Part shown: in pieces, positions 1 to 5,946 of the stretch
How the letters are laid out: each line of letters begins with the position of its first letter
Numbering within the stretch: position 1 is the first letter of the stretch
Assembly: GCA_022509005.1 (NCBI GenBank)
Contig: JAFLUC010000026.1
Span: forward strand, 1 to 32,105
DNA: 32,105 bases
Direction of reading: 5' to 3'
Source: Oscillospiraceae bacterium
GTDB lineage: Bacteria; Bacillota; Clostridia; UBA1381
The notes under the pieces: model-generated
What the model was told of the DNA's origin: nothing
Seen by the model: only the letters and a program-made list of their open reading frames with translations
Database searches by the model: none
Translations under genes and position numbers: made by a program

Positions 1-158
1 GAAAATCAATTTTCTATCATAGAAAGCTAAATTACAGAAAATTTTTCACACACCCCGCTCCGATGTGGACTGGTACAGTGATTGCAACATCTTTCTGTAG
101 CTTTTGCAACCGAAAGATAAGAATTTTCTTTAAATATCCTATCTTTTCTAAAAATATG

Positions 159-187
159 TTGTAATTTGATTAAACTTGTAGTATAAT
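159..187 (+). promoter_or_regulatory. Promoter of the type I toxin mRNA
   Basis: A TTGTAA -35 box (159-164) and a perfect TATAAT -10 box (182-187) are separated by 17 bp. Transcription would start near 194, leaving a leader of about 90 nt before the toxin start codon. Bases 1-158 hold no gene that I can support. Confidence 0.7.
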
Positions 188-254
188 GAGGTTGTCGGAT
201 AAATCCGGCAAAAAGGCAAGATTGAAAACAGTGTAAAAGCTGGGCGGTTATGCC

Positions 255-278
255 ATCATCTCCACGAAAGGAGGTGAT
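255..278 (+). promoter_or_regulatory. Shine-Dalgarno-sequestering hairpin in toxin leader
   Basis: ATCATCTCC (255-263) pairs with GGAGGTGAT (270-278) over nine positions, one of them a G-U wobble, around a six-base loop. The hairpin buries the very strong ribosome site of the small peptide that starts at 284. Hidden ribosome sites are a common feature of type I toxin mRNAs, where they limit translation of the full-length message. Confidence 0.75.
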
Positions 279-283
279 AGCTT

Positions 284-352
284 ATGGAATATGTATACAT
301 AATGATATATATTATCACTTTAATTGTGTTGATCATAACCATAAAAAAATAA
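284..352 (+). CDS. Small hydrophobic type I toxin (holin-like/Fst-like)
   Basis: ATG at 284 opens a 22-residue peptide, MEYVYIMIYIITLIVLIITIKK. It is almost entirely one hydrophobic membrane helix with a short lysine tail. A perfect GGAGGTGA ribosome site lies six bases upstream but is folded into a hairpin. The peptide resembles the Firmicutes holin-like/Fst-type membrane toxins, which depolarise or disturb the inner membrane when over-produced. The strongest support is the layout: the toxin promoter at 159-187, the shared terminator just after the stop, and a convergent strong promoter at 438-466 that would make an antisense RNA over the message 3' end. The family label rests on size, composition and context, not on an alignment. 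It is too short for ordinary gene callers. Confidence 0.8.
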   Translation: MEYVYIMIYIITLIVLIITIKK

Positions 353-431
353 CGCCAGCCAGCTAAAGTAGGCGTTATTTTTTGAAAATAAATCTTCTTT
401 GGCATAACCGTTGAATGTCCTGCCTTTTTCT
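344..431 (-). ncRNA. Antisense antitoxin RNA of the type I module
   Basis: The promoter at 438-466 would start a minus-strand RNA near 431 that reads toward the toxin and stops at the shared terminator near 344, giving about 88 nt. It overlaps the toxin stop codon and 3' end and so can pair there. It also carries the 11-mer CGGTTATGCCA (minus strand, 400-410), which is found in the same sense in the toxin leader (245-255). No convincing coding sequence exists on this RNA. Ends are inferred from promoter and terminator only. Confidence 0.7.
350..384 (+). terminator. Terminator of toxin mRNA, overlapping the antisense terminator
   Basis: AACGCC (351-356) pairs with GGCGTT (371-376) and is followed by ATTTTTT. 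On the other strand the same stem is followed by a run of T at 344-349, so it also ends the convergent antisense RNA. Two RNAs sharing one stem-loop have complementary 3' ends, the usual contact point in type I systems. Confidence 0.8.
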
Positions 432-437
432 AATATC

Positions 438-466
438 ATTATACAATAAATTTTCTCGACTGTCAA
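438..466 (-). promoter_or_regulatory. Strong promoter of the antisense antitoxin RNA
   Basis: On the minus strand a consensus TTGACA (461-466) and a consensus TATAAT (438-443) are separated by exactly 17 bp. It is clearly stronger than the toxin promoter at 159-187, as expected if the antitoxin RNA must be in excess. Confidence 0.8.
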
Positions 467-570
467 TATGTTTTGACTGCTTTTTTGTGAAGCGCTTTAT
501 ATCTTCGATGACAGATGATATGGTATATAATTGTATTGACAAATAACTAAAATTTATGAGGTGAATTAAA

Positions 571-1368
571 ATGTGTAGTAATCCAAATGACTTTTCTAAA
601 TATTTAGTTATATTTGTAGATATTCTCGGTAGCAAAAATAGAACTAATTTTCAAGAAATGTATAAAGTAAACAAAATATTTCATGAAGAATTTGAGAAAA
701 ATCAGAAAAATGATAAGTTGCATACAGTATATTTCAGAAAGATATATACCTTTTCAGATTGTGCATATATTTTTTATGGATTCAAAAGTGGAATAGCAGA
801 TGAACGCAAAGATTTAGGGAAATTATTTACGGTAGCATTATGTAATTGTGAACCGTTATTTTTACGTTTCCTTAAAGAAAAAATTATTTTTCGGGGAGGA
901 ATATCTTATGGTGATGCTTATATCGACCCGCATAGAAACATGTTCTTTGGCGATGCTGTGAATAGAGCATATAAGTTAGAATCGGAAACTGCTATCCATC
1001 CTCGCATTGTTATAGAAGAGTTTGTTGCTACGAAAGTTATGAACAACATATCAATGGTAAAGGATACAATGAGAAAACAATATATGTATTTTGGAGGAAT
1101 GATGCCAAAAATTTCAGAAACAGGTGATGGAATTGTTGAAGAAGATAAGGATGGGGAATATATTTTTAATTATTTGCATTCTCCAGAGAATAATATCTCA
1201 TTAACTGATTGTTACATATTTGGTAAAGTATTTATAGAAGAACTAGTAGATTATTGTATTGAACAAATTAATAACAATAAACAGTATAAGATTATTGATA
1301 AATATTATTATCTTTTAAGGTTTTCTAAAGATAAATTGAATAATTTGTTAGAAACAGAAGAAAATTAG
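571..1368 (+). CDS. Class III nucleotidyl-cyclase-like protein (Pycsar cyclase-like), orphan
   Basis: This 265-residue protein has the ordered landmarks of a class III cyclase catalytic domain. The first metal-binding Asp sits in FVDILG (about residues 15-20), the second in FSDCAYIFY (about 62-70), then FRGGISYGDAY (about 107-117) and FGDAVNRAYKLES (about 126-138), the helix carrying the Asn and Arg that contact substrate. PHPRIVI-like sequence follows. Stand-alone bacterial proteins with this FVDILG pattern include the PycC cyclases of Pycsar, which make cCMP or cUMP on phage infection and trigger a membrane or TIR effector. No effector gene lies next to it. A type I toxin is upstream and the tRNA-Leu terminator and attachment site are downstream. 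The ribosome site is AGGTG, and the gene is very AT-rich. It is the only gene here that ends in TAG. The cyclase fold is fairly sure; substrate and defence role are inference. Confidence 0.65.
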   Translation: MCSNPNDFSKYLVIFVDILGSKNRTNFQEMYKVNKIFHEEFEKNQKNDKLHTVYFRKIYTFSDCAYIFYGFKSGIADERKDLGKLFTVALCNCEPLFLRFLKEKIIFRGGISYGDAYIDPHRNMFFGDAVNRAYKLESETAIHPRIVIEEFVATKVMNNISMVKDTMRKQYMYFGGMMPKISETGDGIVEEDKDGEYIFNYLHSPENNISLTDCYIFGKVFIEELVDYCIEQINNNKQYKIIDKYYYLLRFSKDKLNNLLETEEN

Positions 1369-1482
1369 TATAATGTAATCATCTTCACCACTGTGTAAAT
1401 CACATCATAATGCTGTTATGGGATCATTCTTTTCGTTAATTAAAAATTCAAAAATCCAGGTATATAGCAATCCTTATATAAA
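1369..1482. other. Non-coding stretch between cyclase gene and tRNA terminator
   Basis: AT-rich, with no ORF, promoter or strong hairpin that I can support. It is the original chromosomal sequence downstream of the tRNA-Leu locus. Confidence 0.5.
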
Positions 1483-1540
1483 AAATACGGTTAATGTTTT
1501 GTCATTACAGAAAAGCTGTTGCAAAACATTAACCGTATTT
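1483..1540 (-). terminator. Original terminator of tRNA-Leu, stranded by integration
   Basis: A perfect 19-bp inverted repeat (arms 1483-1501 and 1522-1540) starts five bases beyond the displaced tRNA CCA end. On the minus strand it is followed by T-rich sequence. Before integration this would have ended the tRNA-Leu transcript, whose 5' part is now 9.6 kb away. Confidence 0.7.
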
Positions 1541-1545
1541 CTGTT

Positions 1546-1604
1546 TGGTGCAGATGGCGGGACTTGAACCCGCACGGAGTTACCCACATGAACCTGAATC
1601 ATGC
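1546..1604 (-). repeat. Attachment site copy: 3' fragment of tRNA-Leu
   Basis: The 59 bases are identical to 11164-11222 and cover the tRNA from one base outside the anticodon stem to the encoded CCA. The sequence beyond 1604 does not continue into a tRNA 5' half, so this is not a working tRNA. It is the host 3' end displaced when the element supplied its own copy. With a one-base insertion, similarity extends a few bases further (CGCGTC). Confidence 0.92.
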
Positions 1605-1610
1605 CGCGTC

Positions 1611-1630
1611 AAGGCAGCTGCCGCTGCCTT
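1611..1630. repeat. Inverted repeat just inside the left end
   Basis: AAGGCAG (1611-1617) and CTGCCTT (1624-1630) are perfect 7-bp arms around six bases. It sits seven bases from the attachment copy, a position where recombinase or accessory-factor sites are expected. It also contains CTGCCGC, part of a motif repeated elsewhere in the element. Confidence 0.45.
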
Positions 1631-1651
1631 GTGAACCTGCCCAATTACGCG

Positions 1652-1863
1652 ATTTTTCGCAATAATATAAGATTTTATGCACAAAGAGTATCAAGATTAC
1701 CTTTGTGCTTGTTTATTTTTCACTTACTTTATGCAAGAAGTTTTTTAAAGTATTATGATTGTAACATATTTTCTTCACTTTTACAACACAAAAATACAAG
1801 TTTTTACTATTTTTTAATGGGTAAAGCTCAAAGCATAATTTAAGAATAATTCAGAACAAATCA
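1652..1863 (+). repeat. Left copy of ~212-bp direct repeat flanking the cargo
   Basis: This stretch aligns nearly end to end with 3605-3817 in the same orientation, with scattered substitutions and single-base gaps. Both copies contain the same terminator-like hairpin (here 1679-1708) and the shared strings ATTGTAACATATTTTC and AGCATAATTTAAGAATAA. The short ORF across it (1601-1843) begins inside the tRNA fragment and is not credible. Confidence 0.85.
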
Positions 1864-1996
1864 CTTTAATTTTATTTATATAATCACAAATTAGATCAAA
1901 TTAAAATAGAACAAGCTATTTTAAATAAACCAATATTCCAACGTGTAAAAGTTCCAATATTTTTGAGAAATTATCATAGAAATATATTTTAAGTTA

Positions 1997-2025
1997 TTGA
2001 CTTTTGTCACGTTTTGAGATATAAT
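1997..2025 (+). promoter_or_regulatory. Promoter of the cargo operon
   Basis: TTGACT (1997-2002), a 17-bp spacer and TATAAT (2020-2025) form a near-consensus sigma-A promoter. The leader to the first ATG at 2147 is about 115 nt. The cargo therefore carries its own promoter and, through the right repeat, its own terminator. Nothing else could be recognised between 1864 and 2146. Confidence 0.75.
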
Positions 2026-2146
2026 GTGAATAATTGTATGTTTGTGTATAAAATGAATTGTTTGCATGAATCTGTATTTATATTATTTAAGTTTTATTTT
2101 ATATAATAACTGTACAATTATATAATAGATTTGAGGAGATAGTAAC

Positions 2147-2533
2147 ATGACAAGTGATTCTGCAGTTGTTGAAATTGAAAATAAATTAGTGGATGCTGCA
2201 ATAAACTCTGCACTGATTCTTATTTGTTTATTTTTGGCATATATACAAGGAGTGTGGATTTTAAATATCATTGTAAGTTTTAAACGAAAAAAAAGAAATT
2301 TTATTTTTCATCCACTATTAGCTCTATCAGCAGGAGCTGTTTGTTCTGGTATATGTTTTACTATTCAAAATTTAGATTTATTGATGGGAAAGAAAATCAC
2401 TGTTGATATATTGGCATCAAACATTTTAGCTGCTGTAATATTATCATTATCTATTACGGGGTTTATTGGGCTTATTGTATATGTGTTAAGAGAATATTTT
2501 TATATGAAAGGAATAAAAGAAGATGAGCAGTAA
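2147..2533 (+). CDS. Small integral membrane protein of the cargo pair
   Basis: I do not recognise a family. The 128-residue protein has a short acidic N-terminus and about three hydrophobic segments (roughly residues 18-44, 54-74 and 87-115). A basic loop FKRKKRN (45-51) follows the first, which predicts its cytoplasmic side, and an acidic tail ends the protein. The ribosome site is GAGGAG, nine bases before ATG. The last 11 bases overlap the start of the MinD-like ATPase gene, so the two are translationally coupled and probably work as a pair, this one giving a membrane anchor, pore or sensor. That role is inferred from operon structure only. The gene is very AT-rich like its partner, in keeping with recent transfer of the pair as a unit. 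Confidence 0.75.
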   Translation: MTSDSAVVEIENKLVDAAINSALILICLFLAYIQGVWILNIIVSFKRKKRNFIFHPLLALSAGAVCSGICFTIQNLDLLMGKKITVDILASNILAAVILSLSITGFIGLIVYVLREYFYMKGIKEDEQ

Positions 2534-3599
2534 TAATAAAAATAATTCACCAACGTTTATTAGTATAGTAAGTGGAAAGGGTGGAACTGGAAAAAGTTTG
2601 TTTACTGCAGTGTTAGGAAGTTGTTTGGCTAAAGGCAATTGTAAAGTACTATTGGTAGATATGGATATATATGTTCGAGGATTGACCATCCTTCTATCCT
2701 CTTATATGGATTCTGATAATAGTAAAAATTCTATTTCTGATTATATAAGTGAGGGGAATAGAAATAAAGAGTTTTCAGTATATAGATTTCAGGAGTGTGA
2801 ATTTATCCCAGCCGTAAAGGAGATTAGTGAACCGTTAGTTTTTTCTGCTGATAATAACTTTTTTATCGAATTTCCAGATAAGTTTTTCGACGATTTAAAA
2901 TCATTTGCAGAAAATAAGTTTTATGATGTCGTTTTGTTAGATTGTCGCTCAGGGCTAGATTCATCAATTATCTCTTGTGCAAAGAATTCTGATTTCGTTT
3001 TTTCAGTATCGGAAGATGATGATGTTTGTTTGAATGCAAATCTTAATTTGGTAAACTATTTTAGACATGATGAAAGAATAAATAATATATATACAATCAT
3101 AAATAAGGGGCGAAGGATCTCGAATGTTCAAGATATAAGAGATAAAATTGATCGTATATTTGATTTTAGTTGTATTGGTGTAATTCCATTTGATGAACAG
3201 ATTATGGATGATTATGGAAAACCACGATTTTGGTACTCTGTATATGATACATTATATTTTTATGGCTTAATAATGACATGGGAAAAATTTCAAGCAAAAA
3301 CAAAAATAAAATATAACATAGATGAAAAAAAATATAACATAAGAAATGATAAAACTAAAATAATAAAGAAACAAGCATTCTCAACTAAATCTATTTTTAG
3401 GCTGTATGGCTTGTTGTTAATAATTCTTTCTGCTATACTACCATTTATCGGTGAGTTTGTTGATTTTCATTATATAAAGTATTTTGATCATCTGCCTTCT
3501 ATACTAGCAATTATTGGAGTACTAATGCTTGGAGCCTCATCTAGTAATTTTAGAAGATTGATGCTAGGTAAAGATGATAATCCTACTCGTTTCGATTAA
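2523..3599 (+). CDS. MinD/ParA-type P-loop ATPase with C-terminal membrane hairpin
   Basis: This 358-residue protein has a deviant Walker A, GKGGTGKS (about 18-25), the hallmark of the MinD/ParA/BY-kinase class. LLVDMD (43-48) supplies the switch Asp and DVVLLDCRSGLD (135-146) the Walker B. INKGRR near 193-198 fits the base-recognition strand. After the ATPase core (to about 255) a lysine-rich linker leads to two hydrophobic segments, about 294-312 and 324-340. Classical MinD and ParA have no such segments and MinD uses an amphipathic tail, so this form is built into the membrane. The start overlaps the preceding membrane-protein gene by 11 bp. A terminator lies at 3631-3675. No ParB, MinC, MinE, capsule or pilus genes are near, so a partition, septum or polysaccharide role has no support. 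The ATPase class is certain; the biological role is unknown. Confidence 0.85.
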   Translation: MSSNNKNNSPTFISIVSGKGGTGKSLFTAVLGSCLAKGNCKVLLVDMDIYVRGLTILLSSYMDSDNSKNSISDYISEGNRNKEFSVYRFQECEFIPAVKEISEPLVFSADNNFFIEFPDKFFDDLKSFAENKFYDVVLLDCRSGLDSSIISCAKNSDFVFSVSEDDDVCLNANLNLVNYFRHDERINNIYTIINKGRRISNVQDIRDKIDRIFDFSCIGVIPFDEQIMDDYGKPRFWYSVYDTLYFYGLIMTWEKFQAKTKIKYNIDEKKYNIRNDKTKIIKKQAFSTKSIFRLYGLLLIILSAILPFIGEFVDFHYIKYFDHLPSILAIIGVLMLGASSSNFRRLMLGKDDNPTRFD

Positions 3600-3604
3600 T
3601 AAAT

Positions 3605-3817
3605 ATTTTTCATAATAATATAAGATTTTCAAGCACAAAGAGTATCAAGAGTACCTTTGTGCTTATTTATTTTTTCACTTGCTTTATGAAAGGGATTTGT
3701 TTAAGTATTTTGATTGTAACATATTTTCATAGCTTTGGCAACAGAAAAATACAAGTTTTACTATTATTTTATTGGTAAATACAAAAGCATAATTTAAGAA
3801 TAAGTTAGAACAAATCA
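3605..3817 (+). repeat. Right copy of ~212-bp direct repeat flanking the cargo
   Basis: This is the partner of 1652-1863, starting six bases after the ATPase stop codon. The copy carries the terminator at 3631-3675. Weak similarity may continue a few dozen bases beyond 3817. The two copies bracket exactly the promoter and the two cargo genes. Confidence 0.85.
3631..3675 (+). terminator. Terminator of the cargo operon
   Basis: AAGCACAAAG (3631-3640) pairs with CTTTGTGCTT (3655-3664), with a further GTA/TAC pair possible inside the loop, followed by T-rich sequence to 3675. The left repeat has an equivalent hairpin (1679-1708) with no gene in front of it. Confidence 0.75.
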
Positions 3818-3907
3818 TATCAAAATTATTAAATCCAGAAGAAATCGGATTTAGTCATTTTAATTTGGAACAAGGTAAAACAAACCAGTGTAAAACTGCA
3901 TGAAAAG

Positions 3908-3930
3908 ACTTCTAAATGAATTTTAGAAGT
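3908..3930. promoter_or_regulatory. Perfect 9-bp inverted repeat upstream of promoter
   Basis: ACTTCTAAA (3908-3916) and TTTAGAAGT (3922-3930) flank five bases. The dyad ends 13 bp before the -35 box of the next operon, so an operator is plausible; a weak terminator is the alternative. The rest of 3818-3907 shows nothing I can name. Confidence 0.5.
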
Positions 3931-3943
3931 AACGTTTATGGTA

Positions 3944-3971
3944 TAGACAACTTCTTTAAAAATGCTATAAT
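3944..3971 (+). promoter_or_regulatory. Promoter of the tandem paralogue operon
   Basis: TAGACA (3944-3949), a 16-bp spacer and TATAAT (3966-3971). Confidence 0.6.
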
Positions 3972-3983
3972 AAATACATAAAC

Positions 3984-4004
3984 AAGAGATAAACAAAGTC
4001 TCTT
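3984..4004 (+). promoter_or_regulatory. 5' leader hairpin, first of three alike in the element
   Basis: AAGAGA (3984-3989) and TCTCTT (3999-4004) flank nine bases and are followed by AAATAAAAAAATT and then the AAAGGAG ribosome site. Two other element operons (leaders at 5899-5919 and 7651-7673) show the same layout with different stem sequences. Confidence 0.5.
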
Positions 4005-4029
4005 AAATAAAAAAATTATTATAAAGGAG

Positions 4030-4497
4030 TTGTTCATCATGACAAACAGTGAAATCAAAATTAAAAGAAATCCAAATGGTAAGGTTATTGCAGGGATAGT
4101 TTCAAGAGTATTCCGCGATGAGGCAAACAAATTTGGCACAGATGAATTTAAACTGTGGGAAGAATTTATCGCGCAGTATCCAGAAGCCAAGATGATAGTA
4201 AGCAGAGGCGCAAAGGCTGCGCCTAAGCCAAAAGAAGAAAGAAAGGTCAGACCTTCGTATGCTGCCATGATTAAGTTTATCAATACACAGGAAAATTCCG
4301 AAATACATCTTGAAACAATGAATAAATATAAGAATATGGCAAAGATCAACGGAAATTCATATAACGTGGTTGTGGAATGGTTTAATAATACGTTTAAAAA
4401 TACGCTTGATTATAAAGCCGTATTTAGAGGAGTTGTCACGGAAACCACGCGCAAGATAGAAGTTGTTAATACAAATCCAGAAGTAGTAGAAGCGTAA
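4030..4497 (+). CDS. Element protein of unknown function, paralogue A
   Basis: I do not recognise a family. The protein has 155 residues and is soluble: a short basic N-terminus, a helical section EFKLWEEFIAQYPEAKMIV (about 36-54), a charged Lys/Ala/Pro linker, and a second helical section ending YNVVVEWFNNTFKNTLDYKAVF (about 115-136). It aligns along its length with the next gene product: EFKLWEEFIAQYPEA against EYIVYRQIMHDFPQL, then VVEWFNNTFKNTLDYK against VCDWFKAQFPDYK. The pair is therefore a tandem duplication. The ribosome site is AAAGGAG, 12 bases before ATG. The spacing to the partner is 25 bp, so they share one operon with the promoter at 3944. Sequence gives no catalytic or DNA-binding motif that I can name. 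Confidence 0.7.
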   Translation: MFIMTNSEIKIKRNPNGKVIAGIVSRVFRDEANKFGTDEFKLWEEFIAQYPEAKMIVSRGAKAAPKPKEERKVRPSYAAMIKFINTQENSEIHLETMNKYKNMAKINGNSYNVVVEWFNNTFKNTLDYKAVFRGVVTETTRKIEVVNTNPEVVEA

Positions 4498-4522
4498 TTT
4501 AAGAAAGGAAAGGTAAAAGATT

Positions 4523-4966
4523 ATGAAAAACGGATACAAGATTGATTTTGAAAAGAACACAATAACGGTAAATTATAAGTTTGCGGCAGCCATGAAAGAA
4601 TATGGCAGTCCAGAATACATAGTTTATAGACAGATTATGCATGATTTTCCCCAGCTTGAACTTGTTATAAAATCAGGCAGACAGCAGAAAACACCGCGAT
4701 ATAATAAAAATGTTAAGTATGAAAATATGGAAAAGTATATCAGCACTTTTGACAATAGTGAGGAGCTTATGGAAAGATTTAATATCGTTAAATCAAAATC
4801 CGTAATATTTGCAAGTCCGTATAAGTATGTATGTGATTGGTTTAAAGCGCAATTTCCTGATTACAAAGAAATACCGAATTTTGATAACAAGGGCATTATC
4901 CTAAAGATTGAGCCTGCACCAAAAGCAGAAGATTATAAGCAGAAAGAAGAAGAACCTGCTGCATGA
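4523..4966 (+). CDS. Element protein of unknown function, paralogue B
   Basis: The 147-residue protein is the diverged tandem copy of the preceding gene product. Conserved positions include the EY/EF helix start, an acidic QYP/DFP turn, a basic linker (KSGRQQKTPRYNK), an NSE/NSEE segment before the middle helix, and the VxxWFxxxF core at about 109-117. It ends in a Lys/Glu-rich tail. The ribosome site GGAAAGG lies nine bases upstream, and a terminator follows at 5000-5031. Keeping two diverged copies in a small element suggests a heteromer or two DNA or protein targets; this is inference only. No database family is recognised. Confidence 0.7.
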   Translation: MKNGYKIDFEKNTITVNYKFAAAMKEYGSPEYIVYRQIMHDFPQLELVIKSGRQQKTPRYNKNVKYENMEKYISTFDNSEELMERFNIVKSKSVIFASPYKYVCDWFKAQFPDYKEIPNFDNKGIILKIEPAPKAEDYKQKEEEPAA

Positions 4967-4999
4967 AAAGAGTTGTTAAAAAATGAATAAGCACAAATT

Positions 5000-5031
5000 G
5001 AGCTTGTCCGATGATAGAACAGGCTCTTTTT
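5000..5031 (+). terminator. Terminator of the tandem paralogue operon
   Basis: GAGCTTGT (5000-5007) pairs with ACAGGCTC (5019-5026), with one G-T wobble, and is followed by TTTTTG. Confidence 0.7.
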
Positions 5032-5112
5032 GTTTGTAAATTAGGGCATACTCTATTTTTACATTCCAAAAGGGCACGTTTTGTGTAAAATATAAATTGT
5101 TTTTCGGTTATT

Positions 5113-5127
5113 TTTACATATTGTAAA
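5113..5127. promoter_or_regulatory. Palindrome upstream of the serine recombinase promoter
   Basis: TTTAC-N5-GTAAA lies 7 bp before the -35 box and further TTTACAT strings surround it. Small resolvases often bind and repress at such AT-rich dyads next to their own promoter, so this could be part of a res-like site or an operator. The function is inferred from position only. Confidence 0.4.
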
Positions 5128-5134
5128 TAATATA

Positions 5135-5163
5135 TTGACTTTATATTTACATTATGGTATAAT
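5135..5163 (+). promoter_or_regulatory. Promoter of the serine recombinase gene
   Basis: TTGACT (5135-5140), a 17-bp spacer and TATAAT (5158-5163); a strong near-consensus sigma-A promoter. Confidence 0.75.
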
Positions 5164-5197
5164 ATAAGTAAAGAAAATCAAAGGAGTTGTTTATATT

Positions 5198-5758
5198 ATG
5201 AAAATAGCGTATGTCCGCGTATCGACTATTGAGCAGAACGAGGCGCGTCAAGTCGAGGCTTTAAAGAAACACAATATTGATAAATGGTTTATTGAGAAAA
5301 TCAGCGCAAAGGACACCAACAGACCAGAGCTACAAAATATGTTAGAGTTTGCGCGTGAAAACGATGTTGTATATATCCACGATTTCAGCCGTATAGCGCG
5401 CAGCACCAAAGATTTATTAGATATAGTTGAAACGCTGCAAAACAAAGGCGTGTATCTTGTAAGCAATAAAGAGAACATAGACACAAGCACGCCAACAGGA
5501 AAGTTAATGCTTACCATGATAGGCGCAATAAATGAATTTGAGCGTCAGAACCTTTTAGAACGGCAGCGCGAGGGCATAGCCATAGCAAAGCAGCAAGGTA
5601 AATACAAAGGCAAAAAAGCTATTCAGATTGATAATTTCGCTGAATACTACAACAGATATAAAAATCGCGAATTTAACAAAGTGCAGCTTGCTAAGGAATT
5701 AAATATCACGCGTCCGACACTTGACAAGCTGATAAAAGAACATGAAGCAGCTTTATAA
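5198..5758 (+). CDS. Small serine recombinase (resolvase/invertase family)
   Basis: At 186 residues this is the usual size of the resolvase/invertase class. The N-terminal catalytic domain opens MKIAYVRVSTIEQN with nucleophile Ser9 after the conserved YVRVS. Further family marks are DFSRIARS (about residues 62-69), where the Arg residues sit in the active site, TPTGKLMLTMIGAINEFER (about 98-116), and the long E helix LLERQREGIAIAKQQGKYKG. A C-terminal helix-turn-helix (NKVQLAKELNITRPTLDKLIKEH, about 159-181) binds DNA. It lacks the long C-terminal domain of large serine integrases, so it is better suited to resolving dimers or inverting DNA than to integrating the element, which has a tyrosine integrase. 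The ribosome site is AAAGGAG. I found no obvious invertible segment by eye. Confidence 0.9.
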   Translation: MKIAYVRVSTIEQNEARQVEALKKHNIDKWFIEKISAKDTNRPELQNMLEFARENDVVYIHDFSRIARSTKDLLDIVETLQNKGVYLVSNKENIDTSTPTGKLMLTMIGAINEFERQNLLERQREGIAIAKQQGKYKGKKAIQIDNFAEYYNRYKNREFNKVQLAKELNITRPTLDKLIKEHEAAL

Positions 5759-5779
5759 ATCCAGAAGCACAGAATACAG

Positions 5780-5804
5780 ACCGTCATAATATTATGGCGG
5801 TTTT
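5780..5804 (+). terminator. Terminator of the serine recombinase gene
   Basis: A hairpin with ACCG at its base (5780-5783) and CGGT closing it (5798-5801), including a CATAAT/ATTATG segment, is followed by TTTT. Confidence 0.65.
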
Positions 5805-5861
5805 GTTGTTTGCGGCTGCCGCGTATCGGTATTCTTTAAACTATCCGCAAAGCGTATTACT

Positions 5862-5890
5862 TTGATTTTCAGAAAAAAATATTATATAAT
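5862..5890 (+). promoter_or_regulatory. Promoter of the winged-helix gene
   Basis: TTGATT (5862-5867), a 17-bp spacer and TATAAT (5885-5890). Confidence 0.7.
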
Positions 5891-5898
5891 AATTATAG

Positions 5899-5919
5899 AA
5901 AGTCGATAAAAAAGACTTT
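5899..5919 (+). promoter_or_regulatory. 5' leader hairpin, second of three alike in the element
   Basis: AAAGTC (5899-5904) and GACTTT (5914-5919) flank nine bases, followed by AAATAAAATAAAA and the AAAGGAG ribosome site. This is the same design as 3984-4004. Confidence 0.5.
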
Positions 5920-5946
5920 AAATAAAATAAAAAAGGAGCGTTGAAT

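Noticed and set aside
375-635. Minus-strand ORF of 86 codons
   Set aside because: It covers the antisense RNA promoter and the cyclase gene start, has low-complexity composition and no ribosome site; the non-coding RNA explains the region better.
1546-1604. A second working tRNA-Leu
   Set aside because: Only the 3' part from the anticodon stem onward is present; no D-arm or 5' acceptor strand follows.
1601-1843. Plus-strand ORF of 80 codons starting in the tRNA fragment
   Set aside because: It begins inside the attachment site and crosses the direct repeat; the second repeat copy does not keep the frame.
571-3599. One operon of cyclase, membrane protein and ATPase (a full Pycsar-like system)
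   Set aside because: A strong terminator, the attachment site, one direct repeat and a new promoter lie between, so they were not inherited as one unit; the cyclase is outside the element.
5000-5200. Invertible DNA segment controlled by the serine recombinase
   Set aside because: Only a short TTTAC dyad was found; no pair of longer inverted sites around a promoter is visible by eye.
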